Source of the DNA: an uncultured Poribacteria bacterium
GTDB lineage: Bacteria; Poribacteria; WGA-4E; WGA-3G
Length of the DNA: 64,000 nucleotides
NCBI GenBank assembly: GCA_951828515.1
Contig: OX639992.1
Coordinates: forward strand, 5,186,217-5,250,216
Direction: 5' to 3'
Part shown: positions 1-7,571 of the stretch, one piece after another
Layout of the letters: each line of letters starts with the position of its first letter
Position numbering within the stretch: the first letter of the stretch is position 1
Translations under genes and position numbers: made by a program
The notes under the pieces: generated by a model
The model's input: only the letters and a program-made list of their open reading frames with translations
What the model was told of the DNA's origin: nothing
The model's database searches: none

Positions 1-80
1 ACGCATAATTTGTTTTCTGTCCTTGAGGAAATCTGCCCGTTCGAAACCTCAATTTGAACCTATAGAGGAGCAATTGACAA

Positions 81-848
81 ATGAGGATAAAAGTCTATTA
101 TATCTGTGCTGTCCTGCTGATGTTGAGCCTATCGACACCCGCAGTCTTCGCACAAGACGCGCAAGCGGACAACCTGCTTGGGTGGTGGCTATTTGATAGC
201 GAAAAAGACGAACAAGGCAACTGGGACGATATGGATCTCCACGGTGCCGAACTCGAAGATGGTCAACTGATTGTTGAAACCGGGAAATGGGCACACGCAC
301 TCGGATACAAAGGGGACGATATCGAAGAGAAAACCTTGATGACATGGGTTGCTCTGGACAACCTCGCCGCAACGAAAGGCTCAGCACTTACGTTAGATAA
401 AGTGTCCGAAGACCAATTTAACGCGGTCGTCTACGCCGAACGCCAACCGAATCAATGGATGTCCGGAAGCAGTTGGTTCCACCGTACCGAAGACTTCCCT
501 AAAGCGCACAACGAAAAGAAAGAAGGCGAAATGGTTTACTTAGCCTTCACTTACGAAGATAAGGGTGGAACTTACGAAATAACCGGATACCGCAATGGTA
601 AGAGCCTTGGGAGTTATGAAAAAGGCGAGATCAAAATCTGGCCCACAGATGATGCTGAAATAATTTGGGGAAAACGGCATACAAACGGACTTGGCGGTCC
701 CGGAGATCTCAATGCACACATCGAGGAATCTCGAATTTACTCCGTCGCCTTGACCGAGGCGGAAGTTAATGAAATGGAAATCGGAACGCTTTCCGTTGAC
801 CCCCAAGGCAAGCTCGCTACACAATGGGCTAAACTTAAAGAGAAATAG
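81..848 (+). CDS. Secreted LamG/concanavalin-like protein with conserved C-terminal tail
   Basis: 255 aa. An N-terminal signal peptide of about 24 residues ends at VFAQ, so export is expected. The body resembles a LamG/concanavalin-like beta-sandwich: it opens with a 'GWWLFD' strand, has a 'GKRHTNG' segment and closes with 'HIEESRIYSVALTEAEV', the usual last strand of LamG_3 domains, which bind glycans or proteins. The start at 81 is preceded by GAGGAG with suitable spacing. The last 13 residues (GKLATQWAKLKEK) recur with small changes at the ends of the proteins at 921, 3874 and 37810, which suggests a shared sorting or anchoring signal. No catalytic residues are recognised. The family call is good; the ligand is unknown. 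Confidence 0.8.
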   Translation: MRIKVYYICAVLLMLSLSTPAVFAQDAQADNLLGWWLFDSEKDEQGNWDDMDLHGAELEDGQLIVETGKWAHALGYKGDDIEEKTLMTWVALDNLAATKGSALTLDKVSEDQFNAVVYAERQPNQWMSGSSWFHRTEDFPKAHNEKKEGEMVYLAFTYEDKGGTYEITGYRNGKSLGSYEKGEIKIWPTDDAEIIWGKRHTNGLGGPGDLNAHIEESRIYSVALTEAEVNEMEIGTLSVDPQGKLATQWAKLKEK

Positions 849-860
849 GTCCTTACTTAT

Positions 861-895
861 AGGGCGAAGTCCGTGTGGCTTCGCCCTATTTCAGA
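861..895 (+). terminator. Hairpin after the LamG gene
   Basis: A perfect 9-bp stem (AGGGCGAAG and CTTCGCCCT) with a 9-nt loop lies 13 nt after the stop codon and is followed by a short T/A-rich tract (ATTTC). It is a plausible intrinsic terminator separating the first two LamG-type genes, although the U tract is weak. Confidence 0.6.
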
Positions 896-920
896 TTAGG
901 TTTGACGAAAACTGTCGACC

Positions 921-1610
921 ATGACGCGCACTATGAGAACCCAACTTGCACTATTGTTTATGATAGGTATTAGTATCTATGTCCTTCCGCTTGCGACGGC
1001 TGAGGAGCATGTTTGGACATTTGATAACGATGCCACTGATTGGACACCCGCGAACGGCAGCTGGGAAGTAGAGGAAGGTGTCTATAAACAGACGATGCGT
1101 TGGGGTGAAGCACAGAAAGCATTCGTTGGCGGCTCAGAATGGACAGACCACACGCTGGAAGCAAAGGTCCGTGTTGATGACGGACACTGGGGTGGTATCG
1201 TCTTCCGAGCGCAAAATGAGTTTGAGTACTATGTCTACCTCATCTGCCCGAAAGAGAACAAGTCTGAACTATGGCGGCACAAGCGCAGCACCGCCTTTAA
1301 AGACGGATTTGAAGCACGCGATGAAATCGAACACGATATCGAACCTATCGGGCTGACGATTACGCGCAACGAATGGTTCACACTCCGCGTCGTCGTTGAA
1401 GGCAGTCGCATCGCAGTTACTATCAACGATATAGAGCAGGGTGTCTTTTTTGATGACGCGTATCCCGTTGGAAAAGTCGGGGTCTGGACGTGGGATACAC
1501 AAGCCAGTTTTGATGATGTCGCTGTGAACGGTGCCACGACTGTCTCTCTTACGGCAATTCAACCCAGAGGAAAACTCGCAACATCATGGGCAGCCTTAAA
1601 GAAAAAATAA
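921..1610 (+). CDS. Secreted beta-sandwich (LamG/DUF1080-like) protein with conserved tail
   Basis: 229 aa. The signal peptide ends near LATAEEH. The mature part has the layout of a concanavalin-like sandwich of the DUF1080/LamG type: 'WTFDNDATDWTPANGSWEVEEG', then 'WTDHTLEAKVRVDDG', 'GGIVFRAQNEFEYYVYLI' and a closing 'GKVGVWTWDTQASFDDVAV' strand. Such domains usually bind carbohydrate. No ribosome-binding site is clear before 921, and an ATG four codons later is an alternative start. The C-terminus (GKLATSWAALKKK) matches the tail of the preceding protein, although the two bodies differ. It is probably an independent transcription unit because a hairpin separates it from the upstream gene. 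Confidence 0.75.
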   Translation: MTRTMRTQLALLFMIGISIYVLPLATAEEHVWTFDNDATDWTPANGSWEVEEGVYKQTMRWGEAQKAFVGGSEWTDHTLEAKVRVDDGHWGGIVFRAQNEFEYYVYLICPKENKSELWRHKRSTAFKDGFEARDEIEHDIEPIGLTITRNEWFTLRVVVEGSRIAVTINDIEQGVFFDDAYPVGKVGVWTWDTQASFDDVAVNGATTVSLTAIQPRGKLATSWAALKKK

Positions 1611-1788
1611 ACTTACGTGTTCCAGGAACCAAATGAACGTCCCTAACGTGAGTATAACATAAGATTTAACCGTTAGCGAAATGTTACACTTTTCGCCATT
1701 TTATTTTTTTTACCGTCGAAAGCCACACAAAAAACGTCTACAACCCCTTACATTTATTAGGTTTTGTGCTAATAACCAGTGTACCCCC

Positions 1789-1810
1789 AATGTTACACTG
1801 GTGTAACATT
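1789..1810. promoter_or_regulatory. Perfect inverted repeat, candidate operator upstream of peroxiredoxin
   Basis: Two 10-bp arms (AATGTTACAC and GTGTAACATT) are separated by TG, giving a dyad of the form TGTTAC-N6-GTAACA. A further half site (TGTTACACTT) lies at 1682-1691. A weak promoter (TTACAT at 1748, 16-bp spacer, TAATAA at 1770) lies just upstream, so the dyad would sit at the start of the transcript. The symmetry suits a dimeric repressor. The five T residues that follow the dyad mean a weak terminator is also possible. Confidence 0.5.
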
Positions 1811-1868
1811 TTTAAGGAAAACTCTCATTATCTCAATGCGTTTTTCAGACGCACATAGGAGGAATTTC

Positions 1869-2336
1869 ATGGCAGATGTAGGAAGTGCTGCACCGGATTT
1901 TACGCTTACAGGTGCAGTTAACCAAGAAGATGTTGAAGTTTCATTGAGCGACTACGCGGGTAAAAATTTAGTAGTTCTTTTTTACCCACTTGCTTTTTCC
2001 CCGGTCTGTGCTGAACAGGTGCCAGATTTCAACGGCAGCTTGTCAGCGATTCAAGCGAAAGGTGCTGAAGTTATCGCAATCAACCGCGATTCAACGTTCG
2101 CCCATAAGGCGTGGAGTGAAGTGCTGGGTGGTGTCGATTTCCCGCTCCTCGCAGATATGAACCTTGCTGTTTCTAAGCAGTTCGGTATGGCAATCGAAGA
2201 TGTCGGTATTACCACACGTGGTGTCTTCATCATCGATACGTCTGGAAATGTAGCCTTCAAACACGTCGAAGCAGCTCCTCCGGACAATACACTGTCAGCT
2301 GAGCAACTTCTCGACGAGCTGGACAAATTGCAATAG
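1869..2336 (+). CDS. 1-Cys peroxiredoxin (AhpE/BCP-like)
   Basis: 155 aa thioredoxin-fold peroxidase that reduces hydroperoxides in the cytosol. It starts at the ATG preceded by AGGAGG (1857-1862), not at the upstream in-frame codon at 1779. The peroxidatic motif is visible as P-L-A-F-S-P-V-C near residues 40-47, matching PxxxT/SxxC. No other cysteine occurs, so this is a 1-Cys enzyme that needs an external thiol for recycling. The C-terminal half has 'FPLLADMN' and 'GVFIIDTSGNVAFKHV', as in AhpE and BCP proteins. It stands alone, and the dyad at 1789-1810 suggests regulated expression. Confidence 0.9.
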   Translation: MADVGSAAPDFTLTGAVNQEDVEVSLSDYAGKNLVVLFYPLAFSPVCAEQVPDFNGSLSAIQAKGAEVIAINRDSTFAHKAWSEVLGGVDFPLLADMNLAVSKQFGMAIEDVGITTRGVFIIDTSGNVAFKHVEAAPPDNTLSAEQLLDELDKLQ

Positions 2337-2386
2337 GTATTTCAGAGGAACCGTGAGCGTACGCACGCCCACGTGCCTTGACCTAT

Positions 2387-2459
2387 GAAAAAGCGGGCAT
2401 CTGGCGAAATTTGCAAGCCTTGACGTTCCCCTGTCGACGCCCGCTTTTCACTTTAATTT
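2387..2459 (+). terminator. Long-loop hairpin after peroxiredoxin
   Basis: Arms GAAAAAGCGGGC (2387-2398) and GCCCGCTTTTC (2439-2449) are nearly complementary, enclose about 40 nt and are followed by an A/T-rich tract with several T residues. It could terminate the peroxiredoxin transcript. The long loop makes this uncertain. Confidence 0.4.
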
Positions 2460-2554
2460 TTAGTTCGTAGTAGGGAAACCATTGATTGCCTGTTAATCTG
2501 AACATCTGATAAATTTCTAAAACCGAATGACGCTAACTTTTAATTTTCACAACA

Positions 2555-2583
2555 TTGACAATACCAAAAGGATATGGTATAAT
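2555..2583 (+). promoter_or_regulatory. Consensus sigma-70 promoter for tRNA-Gly
   Basis: TTGACA (2555-2560) and TATAAT (2578-2583) are both perfect consensus boxes with a 17-bp spacer, ending 9 nt before the tRNA. Expected transcription starts at about 2590. Confidence 0.85.
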
Positions 2584-2592
2584 ACCATTAAT

Positions 2593-2664
2593 GCGGGTGT
2601 AGCTCAGCGGTAGAGCGTCAGCTTCCCAAGCTGAGGGTCGCGGGTTCAATTCCCGTCACCCGCT
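2593..2664 (+). tRNA. tRNA-Gly (CCC)
   Basis: The cloverleaf is complete: acceptor GCGGGTG/CACCCGC, D arm GCTC/GAGC, anticodon stem TCAGC/GCTGA with loop TTCCCAA (anticodon CCC), T arm GCGGG/CCCGT with loop TTCAATT, discriminator T. The CCA end is not encoded. Confidence 0.95.
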
Positions 2665-2720
2665 TGTATATTTGCCCACTTGAATATTTAACTGGAAACC
2701 GCCTAAAATTGAGGAAATCC

Positions 2721-3824
2721 ATGGCACGAGACCAACGATTGACGAAAGAAGAAATCCAAGAAGATAAATTTATTGAAGGGCTTCTGAAAACCTACCAGTT
2801 CCTTAAAGAGAATTTGCGGAGCATCATCATTGTCGTAGGAATAGTCGTCATTGCTGTCGCAGGCTATGCGGCATATCATCAGAATCAGGAGAATCGCCGC
2901 GCTGAAGCAACTATCGCGTTGCGCGAAGCTACCGAAGCCTATCGGACCGCCGAAGAGAGCCTTTTCGATGCAGATAAATTGGCGGGAAGTGAAGAATCTC
3001 TCACAACCGCACAGACGCAGCTCCAACAGGTCTTTGAGAAGTACCCGAATACCGCCTTTGCTGACAAAGCACGGTATCAATATGCAAGTTCACTCTATTA
3101 TCAAGGCAACTACGCGGAAGCCCGCTCACAATTCCAACAGGTCATTGCAAACCATCAACCCGAAAATCAGATGTACAGCCTGTACGCACAGAAGGCAATA
3201 GGCAACACCTACGAACAGGAAGGTAACCACGAAAAAGCCATCGGTGCCTATCAGGCGAAAGCATTCCCGCCGACACCAGAACTCTCGCTGGAGATTCGTA
3301 GGTTCGTACTTGCCGAAGCCAAATTTAACCAGGCAATCGTTTATGAAAAGTCAGGTGATGCCGAGTCCGCGCGTGCTGCCTATAAAGAAATCGTGGATGA
3401 GTTCCGGACGACACTTGAATCAGGTATTGTCCAAAAAAGCCGCGAAGTTATTGAAGATGCCAAAGTGGTTATTGCTGCCATCGGTGAAACGTTGGATCTC
3501 TCAGATGCGGAGAAACTGGAAAACGAAAAGCGGTACTATGATGCTTATGTCGCGTATGCCGACGCAATTCGTACCTATAAAGTCAACAAAGACATTCAGG
3601 GTGGTTTGCCCACGGAACTCCGAAAGCAGATCGGAAGTTTTGAAAAAGAGGCGATGACAATCATAAATAACGTTCAAAATGCCCGTCGCGACCGCGACGA
3701 AGGCAGAGAAAGCTCAGCACTATACAGTTACGATCTGGTTGTTGAACTTGAAAAATTGGGGTTAAGTCGCCGCCTCTATGAGAACGCACTGCTCCACCAC
3801 AAACGTCTTGAATCTGCCCAGTAA
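2721..3824 (+). CDS. Inner-membrane-anchored TPR protein (YfgM-like)
   Basis: 367 aa. It starts at the ATG preceded by GAGGAAATCC. A positively charged N-terminus of about 33 residues is followed by one transmembrane segment (about 34-50, 'SIIIVVGIVVIAVAGYAAY') and a periplasmic region with tetratricopeptide repeats. The clearest repeats are 'LQQVFEKYPNTAFADKARYQYASSLYYQGNYAEARSQFQQV' and the following 'KAIGNTYEQEGNHEKAIGAY', near residues 95-180. The layout matches YfgM or the TPR_21 family, which assist secretion and envelope protein assembly. Nothing shows a specific partner. It lies 56 nt behind tRNA-Gly and could be transcribed with it. Confidence 0.75.
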   Translation: MARDQRLTKEEIQEDKFIEGLLKTYQFLKENLRSIIIVVGIVVIAVAGYAAYHQNQENRRAEATIALREATEAYRTAEESLFDADKLAGSEESLTTAQTQLQQVFEKYPNTAFADKARYQYASSLYYQGNYAEARSQFQQVIANHQPENQMYSLYAQKAIGNTYEQEGNHEKAIGAYQAKAFPPTPELSLEIRRFVLAEAKFNQAIVYEKSGDAESARAAYKEIVDEFRTTLESGIVQKSREVIEDAKVVIAAIGETLDLSDAEKLENEKRYYDAYVAYADAIRTYKVNKDIQGGLPTELRKQIGSFEKEAMTIINNVQNARRDRDEGRESSALYSYDLVVELEKLGLSRRLYENALLHHKRLESAQ

Positions 3825-3873
3825 TTTGTAGTTTTACCTTATATCTTATCTTAATCTTATTTAAGGAGCAGCA

Positions 3874-4899
3874 ATGATATTCTATAAACATAGCCGCTTG
3901 CCTTTTTTCGCTTCCAAAACCGTTGGATTCGCTCTTTTGGCGGTGTTTTTTTTAACCTATCTCCTGTTTGCATCGTTAGGTGAAGCTGCCCCGACAGGAC
4001 ACCTCGCTTATGCAGTCAATGGATTCGATGAAAATCTGGGACGCTTCGATTGGAATCTCTATACGACTGCAGTCAAAGGCACTAAGGATTTGAGAGCGAC
4101 TCCTTTGAACCATAAAGGGATGTATCCATCGTGGGGTCCGAACGGAGATATCCTGTATTTCATCCAACGCGCTGCTGGGCATTCTAATGTTTATTCCATT
4201 AATCCCGAAAATCCAAAAAATAAAAAACTAATTACACCAACTGCTGGCACCTATCGATTTCTTTCCGTTTCTCCGAATGGCAAAAAACTCGCTTTCAACG
4301 GTTGGACAATAAACCAACTTCCTCAAGACAACCAAATTTGGGTACTGGACACGGAAACCGGTGAGATGGAAGTCATGACGCAGGTCCCACATTTGGGATG
4401 GCCCTATTCATTTTGGGGAATGTCTTGGTCGCCGAATAGCAAGCGAATCGCCTTTTCGCTCTCAAGACCCGGCTGGTTGGAACACCTTTATCTTTTAGAC
4501 GTTGAAACCAAAGAGATAGAACTTTTGACCGAACTCCATAAAGATTTTTATCCTGTATGGGCTCCCGATGGAAACCGTATCCTTTTCCTCAGATGGAACA
4601 GAGAGTTCGATACGTTCTACACAATTGACATCGAAACTAAAACAATTGAAGCGTTATTCGATGTGGACAAAGCCACAGGTTATTGGGCTGACTGGTCGCC
4701 TGAAGGAGACTATATAGCCTATTCCCGGTGGGGATCCGTTTATCTGTACGACTTTGCTACTGATGAAACCGAAGTGATGGTCGAGGTTGATGGGAGCGTC
4801 TTCGTTATTGCTTGGTTACGGGATGGGGATGTATTACCGGTTGAACCTCAGCAAAAGTTAGTCACGACGTGGGGCAACCTTAAACGTAAAAATTATTAA
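3874..4899 (+). CDS. Secreted TolB-like WD40/PD40 beta-propeller with conserved tail
   Basis: 341 aa. It starts after AAGGAGCAGCA. A hydrophobic N-terminal segment (about residues 14-35) is likely a signal peptide. The rest consists of PD40/TolB-type blades with the recurrent 'PSWGPNGDILYF', 'SVSPNGKKLAF', 'MSWSPNSKRIAF', 'PVWAPDGNRILF' and 'ADWSPEGDYIAY' strands, about one every 50 residues. The fold suggests protein binding and does not indicate an enzyme. The tail 'PQQKLVTTWGNLKRKNY' aligns with the C-terminal signature of the LamG proteins at 81, 921 and 37810, so unrelated folds share one tail. The gene follows the TPR protein by 49 nt in the same direction. Confidence 0.75.
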   Translation: MIFYKHSRLPFFASKTVGFALLAVFFLTYLLFASLGEAAPTGHLAYAVNGFDENLGRFDWNLYTTAVKGTKDLRATPLNHKGMYPSWGPNGDILYFIQRAAGHSNVYSINPENPKNKKLITPTAGTYRFLSVSPNGKKLAFNGWTINQLPQDNQIWVLDTETGEMEVMTQVPHLGWPYSFWGMSWSPNSKRIAFSLSRPGWLEHLYLLDVETKEIELLTELHKDFYPVWAPDGNRILFLRWNREFDTFYTIDIETKTIEALFDVDKATGYWADWSPEGDYIAYSRWGSVYLYDFATDETEVMVEVDGSVFVIAWLRDGDVLPVEPQQKLVTTWGNLKRKNY

Positions 4900-4970
4900 G
4901 CAGTCGGTAAAGAGGTTTCATCAAACCGCGGCGCAGGCAGGTCTACGGAGAGGCACTTTATCTGTCAAAT

Positions 4971-5003
4971 CCACCTGACCGAACCGCAAGGAATAATTAA
5001 AAA
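4971..5003 (+). repeat. Dispersed leader repeat directly before mutS2 start
   Basis: The core ACCGAACCGCAAGG followed by an AATTAAAAA tract ends exactly at the GTG start of mutS2 and supplies its ribosome-binding AAGG. Near-identical copies precede sixA (48719-48752, minus strand) and lie at 50562-50595. Shorter relatives lie at 51620-51640, 56102-56123 and 59981-60000. Confidence 0.6.
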
Positions 5004-7421
5004 GTGTTATCCAGTGTTGAAAAAGCGTTAGAATACGATAAAATCCGCGTACTTTTGAAAAAGTACACCGCTTCTCAACTTGGGATGGCGCGTGTTGACA
5101 CCCTCACGCCATCTTCTGATGTCGATACAGTTCGCTATCTGCTTGCATTGTGCAGTGAAACAAAATTCTTTCATCAAGTCTACGGTGGAATCCCGCTGAA
5201 CGGTTTAAAGGATATACGTAAATCGCTAACCCATGCTGCGAAAGTAGGCGCGCTTTTAGATGCTGAGGAACTTCTTGATGTCCGAAAAATCGCACAGATC
5301 CCTGAAGATATCCATCGTGCCTTTGAGGAACGCGACCGAGAAGAGTTTCCCCACCTCTTTGCTATTGTCGATGCCCTACCGGTGTTTCCAGAGTTAGTTG
5401 AGGCGATTAGTTATTGCATCGATGCTGAGGGGGTCTTGCTGGATCGCGCAAGCCCCGAGTTACGCACCATCCGTCGCAAATTATCGCGTCTTCGCGAAAA
5501 TATACACCAAAAACTGGAAGCGACACTACGCTCACCAGAACACCAGAAAGCAATTCAGGACCAGATCATCACCTCTCGAAACAATCGGTATGTCATTCCA
5601 ATAAAGCAGGAAGCACGCTCATCTTTTCGAGGCGTAGTTCAGGGACAATCCACAAGCGGAGCAACCTTTTTTGTAGAGCCTTTGGAGATCGTTCAGATGA
5701 ACAATGATCTCCATGAAGCCGCTGAAGCCGAACAACGTGAAATTCGACGCATTCTCCTCGAGCTCACTGATCGTGTGCGCGACAACCTACACGCATTAGA
5801 ACTGTCTCTGGATCTGTTGGCAGAGTTCGATTTTTTGAACGCAAAGGCACGTTTTAGCCTCGCATTAAACGCTGTTGAACCGAAACTGAATACCCGTGGT
5901 GCTATCAAATTGATTGAAGCGCGGCATCCTTTATTGGAATTCCATCTTCAGAACGAGCGGAAGTCCGAAGCCGATTCTGATAGCGATACCAATCTACCAG
6001 CGCGCGTTGTACCGACAAACGTTCATATCGGCAAAAAGTTCAATACACTGATTATCACCGGTCCGAATACCGGTGGCAAAACCATTGTTCTCAAAACGGT
6101 CGGGCTTTTGGCACTCATGGCACAATCCGGTTTGCATATTCCAGCAGAACAGGGGAGTCAGGTTGCTATCTTCGATTCTGTCTTTGCTGACATTGGTGAT
6201 GACCAAGGCATAGAACAGAGTCTGAGTACTTTCTCCTCACATATCACGAAGATTGCAGAGATGCTTAAGAAAATTGAGAGCACCGAATATTCGCTTGTGT
6301 TGCTGGACGAGATCGGTGCTGGCACAGACCCCAGTGAAGGAACTGCCCTCGGCATGGCACTTCTTGATTGGCTCGGCGAAAGACAGGTCAACACTATCGT
6401 CACGACGCACTATGGTGCACTCAAAGTGTATGCCCATACACAGCAAAGTATGGAAAACGCTTCAATGGAGTTTGACTGGACAACCCTGCGTCCGACCTAC
6501 CGCCTACAGATAGGTATACCCGGAAGTAGCAATGCCATAAAAATTGCCTCACAACTCGGAATTCCCCCTGAAATTCTTGACGAAGCACAAACGCATTTAG
6601 GCAATAATACCGTGGCTGTTGAAGACCTCCTTGTGCGTTTGCAGCAAACACAAGATGCGTTGGAAACGGAACGGGCACTCCTGCACGATAAGATTCAAGA
6701 GGCTGAGGTCGCGTCCCGAAAACATACACAACTCCTTGAAACCCTTGAAACCCAACGGAATACCTTGAAGCAGGAGGCTGAGAGTGAGGCTCGCGACATC
6801 GTTGCCAACGCCCGCAAAAATATAGAGAAACTTGTCGCTGATATTCGTAAACAACAAGCCTCTAAAGATAGTATCCGAAACGCTTTCTCAGAAATAGAGG
6901 CTGCCAAGAAATCACTGAAGAAAAAACCTCCGAAAAAACAGCCTAACCAACCGAAACTCAAAGTTAACGTCGGTGATAAGGTCAGAGTCAAGAAACTCGG
7001 TCGATTCGGAGAAGTCACCGCCATTAAACCGCGCGGTAAAACGCCACTTCAGATTCTGGTTGGGAATATGCGAATGCAAGCCGCCTACCACGAAATTGAT
7101 TCCGTGCACCCGAAACAAGAAGCATCACACCTTTCAACCTCTGTACTCGATATCCAGTATAGCAAATCCAATACAATCAGTAGTGAGATTAATATCCGAG
7201 GGCTGCTTGTAAAAGAGGCATTGGACTTGACCGATAAGTATCTTGACGATGCGTATCTCGCGGGTATCCCGACGGTTCGTATTCTTCACGGCAAAGGAAC
7301 CGGCGCATTGCGAAAAGCCGTTCATGACGAGTTGCGTGAGCATCCGCATGTAACCAAATATCAATTTGCCCCACTCAGCCAAGGCGGTGAGGGCGTAACC
7401 GTCGTCACATTCAAAGAGTGA
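5004..7421 (+). CDS. mutS2: Endonuclease MutS2
   Basis: 805 aa, the usual length for MutS2. The MutS core and coiled-coil/lever region come first, followed by the ATPase: Walker A 'GPNTGGKT' (about residue 353), a Walker B region 'LVLLDEIGAGTDPSEGTAL', and the ABC-type 'QSLSTFSSH' signature. A long helical region leads to a C-terminal Smr nuclease domain with 'IRGLLVKEALDLTDKYLDD' and 'RILHGKGTGALR'. MutS2 does not act in mismatch repair; it suppresses recombination or rescues collided ribosomes, depending on the species. The start is GTG, with AAGG supplied by a dispersed leader repeat. The family assignment is firm. Confidence 0.95.
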   Translation: MLSSVEKALEYDKIRVLLKKYTASQLGMARVDTLTPSSDVDTVRYLLALCSETKFFHQVYGGIPLNGLKDIRKSLTHAAKVGALLDAEELLDVRKIAQIPEDIHRAFEERDREEFPHLFAIVDALPVFPELVEAISYCIDAEGVLLDRASPELRTIRRKLSRLRENIHQKLEATLRSPEHQKAIQDQIITSRNNRYVIPIKQEARSSFRGVVQGQSTSGATFFVEPLEIVQMNNDLHEAAEAEQREIRRILLELTDRVRDNLHALELSLDLLAEFDFLNAKARFSLALNAVEPKLNTRGAIKLIEARHPLLEFHLQNERKSEADSDSDTNLPARVVPTNVHIGKKFNTLIITGPNTGGKTIVLKTVGLLALMAQSGLHIPAEQGSQVAIFDSVFADIGDDQGIEQSLSTFSSHITKIAEMLKKIESTEYSLVLLDEIGAGTDPSEGTALGMALLDWLGERQVNTIVTTHYGALKVYAHTQQSMENASMEFDWTTLRPTYRLQIGIPGSSNAIKIASQLGIPPEILDEAQTHLGNNTVAVEDLLVRLQQTQDALETERALLHDKIQEAEVASRKHTQLLETLETQRNTLKQEAESEARDIVANARKNIEKLVADIRKQQASKDSIRNAFSEIEAAKKSLKKKPPKKQPNQPKLKVNVGDKVRVKKLGRFGEVTAIKPRGKTPLQILVGNMRMQAAYHEIDSVHPKQEASHLSTSVLDIQYSKSNTISSEINIRGLLVKEALDLTDKYLDDAYLAGIPTVRILHGKGTGALRKAVHDELREHPHVTKYQFAPLSQGGEGVTVVTFKE

Positions 7422-7436
7422 GGTCTTAGCAAAATT

Positions 7437-7470
7437 GTAGGTTGGGTTGAACAAAGTGAAACCCAACACG
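7437..7470. repeat. Dispersed hairpin repeat (GTTGGGTT/AAACCCAAC type)
   Basis: The arms GTTGGGTT and AAACCCAAC flank about 10 nt. Related pieces lie at 22025-22046 (reversed) and 29425-29675. It is a dispersed intergenic palindrome between mutS2 and dnaG. No T tract follows, so a terminator role is not supported. Confidence 0.6.
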
Positions 7471-7571
7471 TTACGAAGAGCGTTGTATACACAGAAAACC
7501 CAAAAAATCCGGAGCATCTGTGAAACCTACCCGAGTCCGCGATTCAGAAATACATTAGAGGCAGCGTCACC

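Noticed and set aside
1779-1868. Longer N-terminus for the peroxiredoxin
   Set aside because: It would translate across the operator palindrome; the ATG at 1869 has an excellent AGGAGG and matches the family start.
2387-2449. SRP or 6S RNA in the gap after peroxiredoxin
   Set aside because: The SRP tetraloop motif and other hallmarks are missing; a long-loop hairpin or terminator explains the pairing.
7441-7467. Intrinsic terminator of mutS2
   Set aside because: The stem has no following T tract, and the same palindrome occurs in other contexts, so it is classed as a dispersed repeat.
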